Source of the DNA: Chloroflexota bacterium
Lineage (GTDB): Bacteria; Chloroflexota; Anaerolineae; Anaerolineales; UBA11858
Assembly (NCBI GenBank): GCA_011039385.1
Contig: DRBO01000033.1
Span: 1-32,784 of the forward strand
Direction: 5' to 3'
DNA: 32,784 nucleotides
The notes beneath the pieces were generated by a model. The model was given only the letters and a program-made list of their open reading frames with translations. It was not told the DNA's origin and searched no databases. A program made the translations under genes and the position numbers. This document shows, piece after piece, positions 15,079-24,122 of this stretch. Within the stretch, counting starts at the first letter, position 1. Every line of letters starts with the position of its first letter.

Positions 15079-17124
15079 ATGAAGTTTAAGTTGCAGGCCC
15101 CGTTCAAGCCCATGGGCGACCAACCCCAGGCAATAGAAAAACTCCTCCAGGGAATCAAAAACGGCCAACAGCACCAGGTCCTTCTGGGCGCGACCGGTAC
15201 GGGAAAAACCTATACGATTGCCAATGTGATCGAAAAGACCCAGATGCCTGCCCTGGTGATCGCCCACAACAAGACCCTGGCTGCCCAGCTTTATGCGGAA
15301 TTCAAGTCATTCTTCCCTGAAAACGCTGTGGAGTATTTTGTCAGCTACTATGATTACTATCAGCCCGAAGCCTATGTGCCCCATCAGGACCTGTTCATCG
15401 AAAAAGAAACTGCAATCAACGAAGAAATTGACAGATTGCGGTTGGCTGCTACCACAGCGCTGATGTCCCGCAAAGATGTAATTATCGTTGCCTCTGTCTC
15501 CTGCATTTACGGCCTTGGCAATCCCGAAGCTTACGGGAGTGTGGTTATTGAGTTGCGGGTCGGATCTGTTTACCGCCGCAACGCTCTGTTGCGCCAACTT
15601 ATCGAAGGACAATATTCCCGCAATGATATCGATCTCCGGCCGGGTTCTTTCCGGGTGAGAGGTGATACGCTGGAAATTGCCCCGGCTTATGACGACCAGT
15701 ATGTCTACCGGGTCTCCTTCTTTGGAGACGAAGTGGAGCGGATCTCACGAATTGACCGGGTAACAGCGGAAATCCTGGAAGAGGCCGGGGAAATCAATAT
15801 CTACCCAGCCAAACACTTCATCACAGAGGAAGAAAAACTCAAACGGGCGATCAAGGATATCGAAGACGAACTCATCGACCAGGTGATCACATTTAACCGC
15901 CACGGCAAGCTGCTGGAAGCCCAGCGCATCGAGCAGCGGACAAAATATGACCTGGAAATGCTGCGCGAGGTGGGCTACTGCTCGGGGATCGAAAACTATT
16001 CCCGGCATCTAGATCAGCGTCCAGTTAATTCGGCGCCCTGGACGATGATGGACTACCTGCCGCAGGAGTACCTCTTGATTCTGGATGAATCCCATATGAC
16101 CATTCCCCAGATCCGGGGTATGTTCAACGGCGATCGCTCTCGCAAAGCCACCTTGGTGGAATATGGATTCCGGCTGCCCTCCGCCCTGGACAACCGTCCT
16201 CTTAAATTCGAGGAATTCGAAAACAAGATGGGCTACACCATCTATACCTCTGCCACTCCCGGGCCTTATGAGTTGGGAAAGGTCGCTGAAGTGGTTGACC
16301 AGGTCATCCGCCCAACAGGCTTGATCGATCCAGAAGTGGTCGTTCGTCCTATCGAAGGGCAGGTAGATGATTTGCTGGGGGAGATCCACCAGCGTTCAGA
16401 AAGAGGTGAACGGGTCCTGGTAACAACCCTGACCAAACGGATGGCCGAGGACCTTTCCAAATATCTCGAGGAGAGCGGGGTCAAGGTTCACTATCTTCAC
16501 TCGGAAATTGACACCCTGGAGAGAGTTGGCATTCTGCGGGATTTGAGATTGGGTATCTATGATGTGATCGTGGGTATCAACCTGCTCCGGGAAGGACTGG
16601 ACCTGCCCGAAGTTTCCCTGGTTGCCATTCTGGACGCAGACAAGGCTGGATTCCTGCGTTCGGATACTGCCCTGATCCAGACTATCGGAAGGGCAGCCCG
16701 TCACGTCAAGGGCAAGGTGATCATGTACGCTGACTCGATCACACCAGCCATGGAAACTGCCCTGGAGGAAACTAACCGGCGGCGCCAAAAACAGGTCGAC
16801 TACAATCTGGAACACGGCATCGAGCCTGAGAGCATCAAGAAATCAATCTCGGACATCACTGAGAGGGTTAAGATGAGAGCGGTAGCTGAAAGCAGCGGGG
16901 AGTATCAGCCTGGCTTCGGGAATATCCCGTTGCCTGAACTGAAAAACATCATCACTGAGATGGAAAAACAGATGCTGGCCGCCGCCGAAAACCTGGAATT
17001 TGAAACCGCTGCTGGCTTGCGTGATCAGCTCTTCGAGCTGCGTGAGCTGCTGGCGCTGCAGACGGACATGAAGCCCTGGGAAAAGATCAATTTGCTGGCA
17101 GGGAAGGAACCCAGGAAAAATTGA
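15079..17124 (+). CDS. uvrB: Excinuclease ABC subunit B
   Basis: The 681-residue protein is the damage-verifying helicase-like subunit of nucleotide excision repair, acting with UvrA and UvrC. It shows the Walker A site GATGTGKT (37-44), the beta-hairpin region [12 protein letters not shown] (90-101), the DESH box (336-339), helicase motifs [14 protein letters not shown] and QTIGRAARH, and a C-terminal UVR domain (about 620-660, [19 protein letters not shown]) that contacts UvrC. I start at the ATG at 15079, giving the conserved opening MKFKL; an in-frame GTG four codons upstream overlaps the previous stop and is less likely. AGGAAGG lies just ahead. Its stop abuts the folA stop on the other strand. 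Confidence 0.97.
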   Translation: MKFKLQAPFKPMGDQPQAIEKLLQGIKNGQQHQVLLGATGTGKTYTIANVIEKTQMPALVIAHNKTLAAQLYAEFKSFFPENAVEYFVSYYDYYQPEAYVPHQDLFIEKETAINEEIDRLRLAATTALMSRKDVIIVASVSCIYGLGNPEAYGSVVIELRVGSVYRRNALLRQLIEGQYSRNDIDLRPGSFRVRGDTLEIAPAYDDQYVYRVSFFGDEVERISRIDRVTAEILEEAGEINIYPAKHFITEEEKLKRAIKDIEDELIDQVITFNRHGKLLEAQRIEQRTKYDLEMLREVGYCSGIENYSRHLDQRPVNSAPWTMMDYLPQEYLLILDESHMTIPQIRGMFNGDRSRKATLVEYGFRLPSALDNRPLKFEEFENKMGYTIYTSATPGPYELGKVAEVVDQVIRPTGLIDPEVVVRPIEGQVDDLLGEIHQRSERGERVLVTTLTKRMAEDLSKYLEESGVKVHYLHSEIDTLERVGILRDLRLGIYDVIVGINLLREGLDLPEVSLVAILDADKAGFLRSDTALIQTIGRAARHVKGKVIMYADSITPAMETALEETNRRRQKQVDYNLEHGIEPESIKKSISDITERVKMRAVAESSGEYQPGFGNIPLPELKNIITEMEKQMLAAAENLEFETAAGLRDQLFELRELLALQTDMKPWEKINLLAGKEPRKN

Positions 17125-17625
17125 TCAGGGGGAGATCTTCCGGATCAAGTGCCTGAACGTGTGCCCGATGGGATTGGCCTGGTCTGCTGGAAACTCCTGT
17201 TCACAGATCTTCAACCAATTATCGGCGTCATACGCTGGAAAATATACATCCGCCTTGCTGGTGGTATGCACGTGGGATAAATACATCCTATCCGCTATCG
17301 GCAGGGCCAATTGATAGATTTCCGCTCCCCCGATCACAAAAACCTCACTATCCCCCGCATCCCGGGCGATTTGCAGCGCGTCCTGCAGGGATCCGGCCAG
17401 CCGGCTGCCTGTCAGCTTGTATTCCGGATTCCGGGAGAGGACAATCATCCTCCTCCCGGGGAGGGGCTTCCCAATCGATTGATAGGTCTTCCTTCCAAGA
17501 ATGAGGTGGTGACCCATAGTCAGCTTCTTAAAACGCCCCAGATCCACTGGTAAATGCCAGGGGATTTGATTCTTGAATCCGATGCCGCCCTCTTCATCCA
17601 GCGCGGCGATGATAGATAGGATCAT
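17125..17625 (-). CDS. folA: Dihydrofolate reductase
   Basis: The 166-residue enzyme reduces dihydrofolate to tetrahydrofolate with NADPH. Family signatures are [24 protein letters not shown] (about 6-29), with the active-site acidic residue in the PWHLPVDL region, [20 protein letters not shown] (39-58) and [16 protein letters not shown] (about 94-109). Length is normal. Its ATG overlaps the thyA stop by 4 bases (ATGA), a classic translationally coupled pair: thymidylate synthase makes dihydrofolate, which this enzyme recycles. The stop codon touches that of uvrB without any spacer. Confidence 0.96.
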   Translation of the reverse strand: MILSIIAALDEEGGIGFKNQIPWHLPVDLGRFKKLTMGHHLILGRKTYQSIGKPLPGRRMIVLSRNPEYKLTGSRLAGSLQDALQIARDAGDSEVFVIGGAEIYQLALPIADRMYLSHVHTTSKADVYFPAYDADNWLKICEQEFPADQANPIGHTFRHLIRKISP

Positions 17626-18416
17626 ACCGAAACCTCGGCCTTGATATGGGGATGAGCTTGATAATTCTCAAGTTGAAAGTCCTCGTATTCAAACCCAAAA
17701 ATCGAGTCCACCCGGGGGTTGATATTCATGGTTGGCAGCGGGTACGGTTTGCGTTCCAGCTGCAGGCGGGCATTATCCAGATGATCCAGGTAAAGGTGAG
17801 CGTCACCCAGGGTATGCACAAAATCACCCGGCTTGAGACCACAAACCTGGGCGATCATCAGGGTCAGCAGAGAATAGGAGGCGATGTTGAACGGCACGCC
17901 CAGAAAGACATCCGCTGAACGCTGGTAAAGCTGGCAGGACAATCTGCCTCCCGCAACGTAAAACTGGAACAATAAATGGCAGGGCGGCAGGGCCATCTTT
18001 TCAATCTGACCGACATTCCAGGCGCTGACAAGGATCCGGCGTGAGTTGGGATTGGTTTTGATCTGTTCGACCGCTTGCGAGATCTGATCAACGACACCCC
18101 CTTCGGGATCCTGCCAAAATCGCCATTGGAAACCGTATACGGGTCCCAGATCCCCGTTTTCATCCGCCCATTCATCCCAAATACGCACCCCGTGTTTTTT
18201 GAGGTATTGGATATTTGTATCCCCTTTTAAGAACCATAATAACTCGTAGATGATGGATTTGAGGTGCAGTTTCTTGGTAGTCAGCAGGGGAAATCCCTGG
18301 GCCAGATCAAAGCGCATTTGGTAACCAAACACCGATCTCGTTCCCGTTCCTGTCCGGTCCCCTTTTTCTACACCCTGATCCAGGATATGCTGCATTAAAT
18401 CCAGATATTGCCGCAT
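17622..18416 (-). CDS. thyA: Thymidylate synthase
   Basis: The 264-residue enzyme methylates dUMP to dTMP using methylene-tetrahydrofolate. The catalytic Cys146 lies in [10 protein letters not shown], and other signatures are [12 protein letters not shown] (20-31), [10 protein letters not shown] (59-68), VYGFQWRFW (93-101), [11 protein letters not shown] (125-135) and [12 protein letters not shown]. Length equals that of the E. coli enzyme. The usual YQRSCD is YQRSAD here (165-170), a substitution that keeps the phosphate-binding Arg and Ser. AAGGGGAA precedes the ATG. The gene is divergent from ybaK and coupled to folA downstream. Confidence 0.97.
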   Translation of the reverse strand: MRQYLDLMQHILDQGVEKGDRTGTGTRSVFGYQMRFDLAQGFPLLTTKKLHLKSIIYELLWFLKGDTNIQYLKKHGVRIWDEWADENGDLGPVYGFQWRFWQDPEGGVVDQISQAVEQIKTNPNSRRILVSAWNVGQIEKMALPPCHLLFQFYVAGGRLSCQLYQRSADVFLGVPFNIASYSLLTLMIAQVCGLKPGDFVHTLGDAHLYLDHLDNARLQLERKPYPLPTMNINPRVDSIFGFEYEDFQLENYQAHPHIKAEVSV

Positions 18417-18542
18417 GATATTCCCCTTTTATAATGGTTGATAATCTGCAAGGAATTCCTAAATAGCTTATCATATTTCCTGACTGACTGCGAGTTTGCC
18501 AGGCCTGCTACAATAGGGTTAAGGAAATCAAAGGGAAAATTC

Positions 18543-19010
18543 ATGATCAGCAATAATGTCACCAGACTGCTGGACAACCGCAAGATCATCTATCGGGCCT
18601 ATGAGCTTCCAAAACAGAAATTGGGCGCTGAGGAAACTGCCCGGCTGCTGGATGTTCCTCTCGAAATCGTGTTCAAGAGCATTGTCATTACGCGCAGGGG
18701 ACCGGGCAAACCCATTCTGGCTGTTGTCCCCGGGAACAAGGAAGTGGACCTCAAAGCTCTGGCCCGGGTATTAGGGGAAAAGAAAGTCTCCCCGGCGACC
18801 CAAAGCGAGGCGGAGAATTTCACCGGGCTGCAGGCAGGGGGCATTTCCCCTCTGGCGCTTGTCAACCGCGGATTTGAGATCCTGATCGATCAATCCGCAC
18901 TCAGTCATGAAGCCATCCATATCTCCGGGGGAGAACTCGGTTTGAATATCAGGCTGACAGGGGCGGATCTGATCCAGCTCACCCGGGGGAAAACCGCCTC
19001 TATCTGTTGA
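18543..19010 (+). CDS. ybaK: YbaK/EbsC family aminoacyl-tRNA deacylase
   Basis: The 155-residue protein belongs to the YbaK/ProX editing family, which hydrolyses mischarged tRNAs, typically Cys-tRNA(Pro). Signatures are VFKSIVITRRG (about 40-50) with the conserved Lys, VVPGNKEVDLKAL (about 60-72), and LQAGGISPLAL (about 99-109). The ATG at 18543 follows AAAGGGA; the frame is open further upstream but that part overlaps the thyA promoter region. A TACAAT box (18509-18514) with a weak CTGACT upstream may be its promoter. It ends 6 bases before the convergent rtcB stop, with no terminator between them. The exact substrate cannot be told from sequence. Confidence 0.9.
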   Translation: MISNNVTRLLDNRKIIYRAYELPKQKLGAEETARLLDVPLEIVFKSIVITRRGPGKPILAVVPGNKEVDLKALARVLGEKKVSPATQSEAENFTGLQAGGISPLALVNRGFEILIDQSALSHEAIHISGGELGLNIRLTGADLIQLTRGKTASIC

Positions 19011-19016
19011 AATTGA

Positions 19017-20468
19017 TCATCCCTTGATAACCACCAGGGGTTTTAAACGGGCTACCGGCGCTGCAATTCCTGCCTGGACAACCGTATCCACCACAACATC
19101 CACATCTTTGTACGCTGCGGGTGCTTCCTCAGCCAGGCCGGCCATTGAACCAGCCCGGATGGTAATGCCTTTTTTTTCCAGGCTCGCCCTAAGGTCTTCT
19201 CCCCTGATGGTTTTTTTAGCCTTCGAGCGGCTCATCACCCGCCCTGCCCCATGACAGCATGACCCTAATGATCGCCGCATGGCTCCCTCAGTGCCACGCA
19301 GCACCCAGGAGGAGGTGCCCATGCTTCCCGGCACCAGTACCGGTTGGCCGATCTTCCCATATTCCGACGGCAAGTCTTCTGCTCCGGGGCCAAATGCCCG
19401 GGTGGCGCCTTTGCGGTGCACACAGACTTCAATTTCCTTTCCGCCAATCGAATGGGTTTCAATCTTTCCGATATTGTGGGCTACATCATAGACCAGGCTT
19501 AACCCCCAATTTTTGACTCTGCCGGCCAGCACACTCTCAAATGCTTCCCGGGCCTGGTGACTCAGCACCTGGCGGTTGGCAAAAGCATAATTCGCAGCGC
19601 AGGCCATGGCTGAAAGGTAGGCTTCCCCTTCCGGCGTATCCATCGGAGCACAGACCAGGGCCCGATCCGGCAGCTGGATACCATAACGGTCCACAGCGGA
19701 TTGCAGGCTCTTGACATAATCTGAACACACCTGGTGTCCCAATCCCCGGGATCCGCAGTGGATCTGCAAAGCCAGATAACCTTCCTGGAGGCCCATCACC
19801 CGGGCGGCCTCAGGATCGAAAACACTCTCCACCAGGTCAATTTCGATAAAATGATTCCCGGCACCCAGCGAGCCCACCTGGCTGCTGCCCCGCTGCCAGG
19901 CTCGAGGGCTGATGTACCGGGGATCTGCCCCTGAGATCCGTCCCCCTTCTTCGGTCCGGCGCAAATCCTGATCGCTCGCAAATCCTTTCCTTCGAGCCCA
20001 TTGGGATCCATTCCGGCAAACCTCCCCGGTTTCCCGGAGGGAAAAGCGTTGCCTTCCCCCTGTTCCCACACCGCTGGGGCAGAACTGGTTGAGTGCAGTA
20101 GCCAGATCTTCCAGGTGGGGCTTGGCCTCCTGATAGAGCAGGCGGCTGGCCAGTAGGCGCACGCCGCAGTTGATGTCATAACCGATTCCCCCGGGAGATA
20201 TCACACCCTCCGGGTAGCGGGTGGCTGCCACCCCTCCAATTGGAAAACCGTATCCCTGATGCATATCCGGCATCACCAGCACTGCACTTGCCAATCCGGG
20301 CAGAGTAGCGGCGTTGACAGCTTGTTCCAGGGATTTATCACGGGTAATTTCCTGGAGCAGTTCTTCAGATGCAAAGAGGCGGACCGGGACGCGCATGTCC
20401 GGACGGTGAGAGACAGGAATCTCCCACTCATACGGGGTAATCTGCTGCAGATCAGATCTGGAAACCAT
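19017..20468 (-). CDS. rtcB: RNA-splicing ligase RtcB
   Basis: The 483-residue enzyme joins RNA 2',3'-cyclic phosphate (or 3'-phosphate) ends to 5'-OH ends using GTP and Mn2+. Key sites are [14 protein letters not shown] (66-79), [12 protein letters not shown] with metal ligands Asp98 and Cys101, [12 protein letters not shown] (198-209), HCGSRGLGH (236-244), [11 protein letters not shown] (379-389), and [13 protein letters not shown] with His405 as the expected guanylylated nucleophile. The ATG at 20468 is chosen; an in-frame TTG lies three codons upstream. The gene follows archease by 25 bases on the same strand, its known activation partner. The role here is RNA repair or tRNA processing, inferred from family knowledge. 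Confidence 0.96.
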   Translation of the reverse strand: MVSRSDLQQITPYEWEIPVSHRPDMRVPVRLFASEELLQEITRDKSLEQAVNAATLPGLASAVLVMPDMHQGYGFPIGGVAATRYPEGVISPGGIGYDINCGVRLLASRLLYQEAKPHLEDLATALNQFCPSGVGTGGRQRFSLRETGEVCRNGSQWARRKGFASDQDLRRTEEGGRISGADPRYISPRAWQRGSSQVGSLGAGNHFIEIDLVESVFDPEAARVMGLQEGYLALQIHCGSRGLGHQVCSDYVKSLQSAVDRYGIQLPDRALVCAPMDTPEGEAYLSAMACAANYAFANRQVLSHQAREAFESVLAGRVKNWGLSLVYDVAHNIGKIETHSIGGKEIEVCVHRKGATRAFGPGAEDLPSEYGKIGQPVLVPGSMGTSSWVLRGTEGAMRRSLGSCCHGAGRVMSRSKAKKTIRGEDLRASLEKKGITIRAGSMAGLAEEAPAAYKDVDVVVDTVVQAGIAAPVARLKPLVVIKG

Positions 20469-20493
20469 GCAAGACAACCTTTAAATTTTCGAT

Positions 20494-20916
20494 TCAGATA
20501 TCAAAAACGATATTAACAGAATAGCCGTCCCTTGATTTCTTGATGTTTAGCCGGTGGTAAGTGACGGCTTTAATATCTCGCTGGTAAGATTTGATCTGAT
20601 TCCCCCGCAATTTCGCCTTAAGCGAGAAATTATCATTGATAGTGAGCTTCTTAATGTCAAAGAGCATGTAATCTTCAGTCAAGCGATAGAGAAGCTCTTC
20701 CAGGAAGAGAATCAGCAGTCCCTCAAAATCCATGGCGTTGAGGGAGATTTCCTCCCGGATAGCAGAAAATCCCTCCTCGTATTCCTCAATGCCTGAAAGA
20801 TGGAACATACCATCAGCTGCGGCACGAAAGAGGGAATTCAAATCTTTCCCCCAAGCTCTGATCTCAAGATCCGCAGTATGGGCTACTTCCTCAAATCCGC
20901 TGGAGTTGGTATTCAT
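20494..20916 (-). CDS. Archease, RtcB cofactor
   Basis: The 140-residue protein matches archease: the N-terminal FEEVAHTADLEIRAWG (8-23), an amphipathic stretch with LFRAAADGMFHL (about 29-40), the acidic segment NAMDFEGLLILFLEELLY (about 60-77), and the conserved IKAVTYHRLNI (about 114-124), with a C-terminal FDI. Archeases bind metal through acidic residues and speed guanylylation of RtcB, allowing multiple turnover. The direct neighbour rtcB confirms this role. AAGGAT precedes the ATG. The operon promoter is not clear; a TATACT lies close upstream without a good -35 box. Confidence 0.93.
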   Translation of the reverse strand: MNTNSSGFEEVAHTADLEIRAWGKDLNSLFRAAADGMFHLSGIEEYEEGFSAIREEISLNAMDFEGLLILFLEELLYRLTEDYMLFDIKKLTINDNFSLKAKLRGNQIKSYQRDIKAVTYHRLNIKKSRDGYSVNIVFDI

Positions 20917-21023
20917 CTTATCCTTCAGTATACATAATTAAGTCCAATTTTCCAGCACCATTTTAAGATTTCAGAGATGATTCTCCAGTGACTCGGCGGA
21001 CAGAAGGGTGATGAATGTCAATC

Positions 21024-21052
21024 TTGTGGAATGGTTGGGGTTCTTCTATAAT
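21024..21052 (+). promoter_or_regulatory. Promoter of mtnP
   Basis: TTGTGG (21024-21029), a 17-base spacer and a perfect TATAAT (21047-21052). The predicted leader to the ATG at 21106 is about 47 bases, with no obvious structured element in it. Confidence 0.6.
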
Positions 21053-21105
21053 CTCAATATCGAGCCAATACAAACCAACAGGGCTGGTCATTCCCGGGAA
21101 TTTAC

Positions 21106-21978
21106 ATGAACACATCTCCTCTTTTTGCAGTCATCGGTGGATCGGGCTTGTATGAGATCCCCGGGCTTTTCAAAATCACAGAACATCTTCCGAAGACGCC
21201 ATTCGGACCTCCCAGCAGCCCCATCCTGGAAGGAGAAATGGCCGGGCAGCGGATCCTTTTTTTGGCCCGACACGGTCAGGGACATCCAATTAATCCCAGC
21301 CAGGTGAATTACCAGGCCAATATCTACGCCTTGAAATCCCTGGGAGTGACCCGGGTGATTAGCATCAACGCTTGCGGCTCCCTGCGCGAGGATTACAAAC
21401 CCGGCGACCTTGTCGTCCCAGACCAGATCATGGATATGACCAAAGGCCGTAAGAACACCTTCTTCGAGGACGGCTTTACAGCTCATGTAGGCACAGCAGA
21501 CCCCTACTGCCCAGATTTATCAAACTATCTGGTCAAGGCACTTAGAAGCACTGGGGGTAGAGTCCATGACCAGGGAGCTTTTGTGATCATCGAAGGTCCC
21601 CGTTTTTCTACCCGGGCTGAGTCTAACACCTTCCGCTCCTGGGGCATGTCAATCATCGGCATGACAGCCGCCCCGGAGGCATTCCTGGCCAGGGAAGCCG
21701 AGATGTGTTATGCAGCCATCGCTCACATAACTGATTATGATGTCTGGCATACCCGGGAAGAGGAGGTCTCAGTTGAAATGGTATTGAAGATCCTGGCCCA
21801 AAATACCGATCACGCCAAGAACGCGCTGGCCTATCTGGCAGAAAACCCGCCCGAAGAAAAACGCTCCTGCGGGTGCCAGTCCGCTTTGGAGAACGCCATG
21901 ATCACCAATCCGGCGGCCATGCCCGCTGCAACCAGGGGCAAATTGGATCTGCTGATAAGCAAATATCTGAAGGAGTAG
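21106..21978 (+). CDS. mtnP: S-methyl-5'-thioadenosine phosphorylase
   Basis: The 290-residue enzyme cleaves methylthioadenosine, a by-product of polyamine synthesis, to adenine and methylthioribose-1-phosphate. Signatures of the PNP/MTAP phosphorylase family are VIGGSGLYEIPGL (about 7-19), FLARHGQGHPINPSQVNYQAN (with the phosphate-site Arg-His), INACGSLREDYKPGDLVVPDQ, IEGPRFSTRAES, and GMTAAPEAFLAREAEMCYA. The HITDYDVWH segment carries the Asp residues that mark adenine-nucleoside specificity (MTAP rather than guanosine or inosine phosphorylase). The ATG lacks a strong ribosome binding site. A fumarase beta-subunit gene follows 4 bases after the stop. Confidence 0.94.
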   Translation: MNTSPLFAVIGGSGLYEIPGLFKITEHLPKTPFGPPSSPILEGEMAGQRILFLARHGQGHPINPSQVNYQANIYALKSLGVTRVISINACGSLREDYKPGDLVVPDQIMDMTKGRKNTFFEDGFTAHVGTADPYCPDLSNYLVKALRSTGGRVHDQGAFVIIEGPRFSTRAESNTFRSWGMSIIGMTAAPEAFLAREAEMCYAAIAHITDYDVWHTREEEVSVEMVLKILAQNTDHAKNALAYLAENPPEEKRSCGCQSALENAMITNPAAMPAATRGKLDLLISKYLKE

Positions 21979-21982
21979 AAGC

Positions 21983-22603
21983 ATGAGAGAAATCACCATC
22001 CCCATCTCTCCGGAAACCATCCGGGAACTACATACTGGAGATACTGTGGTCCTAACAGGGGTCCTGGCTACAGGCAGAGACGCAGTTCATAAGTGGATGA
22101 TCGACACTTTTATCCGGAAAACCAGGGAACCCACTGGTGATGATCTGGAAGTTTACGAAGCCATTCAACCAATTTTTAAGGAAAGTTTAATCTACCACTG
22201 CGGACCAGTGGTGTCGGGATTGGACACCGGGGACTACAAATTTGTGGCTGCCGGTCCAACAACCAGCATCCGGGAGGAACCCTACCAGAGCGAAGTGATG
22301 CACCACTTTAATATGCGCGGGGTGATCGGGAAAGGGGGGATGGGAGCCAACACCCTCCAGGCTTGCCAGGATCTGCCCGCCGCCTATTTCCACGCTATTG
22401 GTGGTGCGGCCACCTTGATCGCGGAATCAGTGGAGGAAGTTATTGGTGTCTATAAGCTTGATTTTGGGGTTCCGGAAGCCATCTGGGTGTTAAAAGTCAA
22501 TCGATTCCCGGTTGTCGTTACCATGGATTCCCACGGGAATAGCATCCATGAGGATGTTGAAAGAACATCCCTGGAAAAATTGAAAGCCTTGATCGAGGGC
22601 TAA
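21983..22603 (+). CDS. Class I fumarase/tartrate dehydratase beta subunit (Fe-S hydro-lyase C-terminal domain)
   Basis: The 206-residue protein matches the C-terminal (beta) part of class I fumarases and TtdB: LHTGDTVVLTGVLATGRDAVHK (about 16-37), LIYHCGPVV (70-78), AAGPTTSIRE (about 89-98), GVIGKGGM (113-120), and HAIGGAATLIAESV (about 137-150). The alpha subunit normally supplies the 4Fe-4S cluster, and the two together hydrate fumarate to malate or act on a related acid. No alpha subunit gene is in the window. GGAG precedes the ATG, and the 4-base spacing after mtnP indicates cotranscription. The precise substrate remains open without the partner. Confidence 0.9.
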   Translation: MREITIPISPETIRELHTGDTVVLTGVLATGRDAVHKWMIDTFIRKTREPTGDDLEVYEAIQPIFKESLIYHCGPVVSGLDTGDYKFVAAGPTTSIREEPYQSEVMHHFNMRGVIGKGGMGANTLQACQDLPAAYFHAIGGAATLIAESVEEVIGVYKLDFGVPEAIWVLKVNRFPVVVTMDSHGNSIHEDVERTSLEKLKALIEG

Positions 22604-22637
22604 GCTCCTGGAATGGAATAAGGCTGAATGAGTGGAA

Positions 22638-22661
22638 AAGGGCGATTGTTGAATCGCCCTT
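22638..22661. terminator. Terminator after the mtnP-fumarase beta operon
   Basis: AAGGGCGATT and AATCGCCCTT form a perfect 10-bp stem with loop GTTG, 34 bases after the stop. The following sequence (ATTAATTGC) has only a short T run, so strength is moderate. It may also serve the converging gene that ends at 22730. Confidence 0.7.
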
Positions 22662-22729
22662 ATTAATTGCATTGGGGGAAGAAGACAGGGCAAAGCGCCA
22701 GCTGCTGGCTGGCAGAGAAGATACACCTG

Positions 22730-23407
22730 TTACCAGGACAAGCCAAGGGATTCGGTCAAAAATCGCATCAATGGAGCAGCGGTCTGGCAGGTTTCCACAT
22801 AATAATCAAGAAAATCCGGCCGGGTAGCGGTCCTTTCGTCTATCTCTATTGAAGCCAGGAAATCCTTCCTTTTAAGATCCTCGATCAGGGGGTGACCAGG
22901 ACCGATCCCCCGGGGAGGCCGCTTCAAGGACTCCCCCACCAGCTGGTAGAGAGAAGCGAATTTCTCTTCCTGCTTGGCGTAAATCCAACGCTGGGGATGT
23001 TCCAGGAGTACCCGCCTGATCCTCCCCAGGGATTCGTTGTTCGGCTTCCAGATCCCACAGCTGATGAACACGTTGCCAGGCTCGAGATGGAGATAATAAC
23101 CCGGGGAATGCACATCTCGAGCCCGCTCATGGCGGAAATGCATCCCCGCCCAGGTCTTATAGGGTTGTTTATCCTTGCTGAAACGGACGTCCCGGTAAAT
23201 GCGAAACAGTGATCCCCCGGTCACTTTGGGCACAGCCATGTAATAAGGGCTGATGGTGAGCAGCCGGTCAGCAAAAGCGGCGATAAAAGCCAGCAAGGGC
23301 TGTTTTAGGAATTTTTCATAGCGGTACCTGTTTTCCTGGAACCAGGGACGGTTGTTATTCTCCTTCAGATCGGATAAAAAAACGAATAGTTCCGGGGGAA
23401 TCCTCAC
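22730..23407 (-). CDS. DUF2461 (TIGR02453) family protein
   Basis: The 225-residue protein matches the DUF2461 family: NNNRPWFQENRYRYEKFL (about 17-34), the signature LFRIYRDVRFSKDKQPYKTW (about 67-86), HSPGYYLHLEPGNVFISCGIW (about 99-119), and a C-terminal helix region. No function is established for this family as far as I know. The start is a GTG at 23407 with AGGAG at 6 bases. The gene stands alone between a convergent terminator and a divergent membrane protein gene. Confidence 0.9.
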   Translation of the reverse strand: MRIPPELFVFLSDLKENNNRPWFQENRYRYEKFLKQPLLAFIAAFADRLLTISPYYMAVPKVTGGSLFRIYRDVRFSKDKQPYKTWAGMHFRHERARDVHSPGYYLHLEPGNVFISCGIWKPNNESLGRIRRVLLEHPQRWIYAKQEEKFASLYQLVGESLKRPPRGIGPGHPLIEDLKRKDFLASIEIDERTATRPDFLDYYVETCQTAAPLMRFLTESLGLSW

Positions 23408-23520
23408 TATTTACTCCTATCGGTTAACATTATTCTTACTCTACTGCAAGGCTGATAGAACTAGTATACATGTTTTAAAAAAATCAAATTCAGCCAGGAA
23501 AAAAGTGGTATAAACAGGGA

Positions 23521-23979
23521 ATGGAATTTCTAAAACAACTCAAACCCGGATTATCAAAAAAATGGCTTTTATTAACCGCTGGGCTGATGTGGACTGGTGT
23601 TGGCATATTTCTGATTTCCCTGGCCTGGGGATGGATCTTTTCCCCAGCTGTGGATAAGGCCTGGATTTACTGGCTGCCTGGCGTATTCCTGGCCGGGCTG
23701 ATCTATTTTTTTGGCTTTTCCAGGCTGGCCCGGAAGAACAGCCACCGGATTCTTAATCTGTCAGTTGAGAAACCTTGTTTGTTTGCTTTCCAGGAATGGC
23801 ACAGCTATCCTTTGGTTTTATTTATGATCGCCCTGGGTATCACCTTGAGGAAATATACTCCCATCCCAAAACCCCTGCTGGGTATCCTCTACATCGGGAT
23901 CGGGGGCGGACTTGGGTTGGCGAGCATACAGTACTACCAGGCAATCATCAAGTGCCTCAAAAGACCTCCAGGAAGTTGA
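23521..23979 (+). CDS. Small multi-pass membrane protein, function unknown
   Basis: The 152-residue protein has four predicted membrane segments: about 16-38, 47-66, 92-108 and 116-134, with a charged loop (RLARKNSHRILNL) between the second and third. An N-terminal basic stretch (about 5-14) suggests N-in topology. I do not recognise a named family. A TATAAA box (23511-23516) lies so close to the ATG that a nearly leaderless transcript is possible, but no matching -35 box was found. The ribosome binding site is weak (AGGGA only 1-2 bases away), so the start is somewhat uncertain. Confidence 0.7.
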   Translation: MEFLKQLKPGLSKKWLLLTAGLMWTGVGIFLISLAWGWIFSPAVDKAWIYWLPGVFLAGLIYFFGFSRLARKNSHRILNLSVEKPCLFAFQEWHSYPLVLFMIALGITLRKYTPIPKPLLGILYIGIGGGLGLASIQYYQAIIKCLKRPPGS

Positions 23980-24122
23980 TTGAGGGCGTTTTGTAAGGAC
24001 CTGGCCAGTCTTTTCCCCTTTCCTCACAAAGTTGTTATTTCCTGACCGTTGATAAAGCGGATTTCAATGCTACCATGCTACAAAATAGATGGGGCTTTTT
24101 TTATCTAGAAAGCAAAGAGTTT

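Noticed and set aside
24075-24122. Longer N-terminus for the GGDEF protein from an upstream ATG
   Set aside because: There is no ribosome binding site before that ATG, and the shorter form places a typical basic stretch before the first membrane helix.
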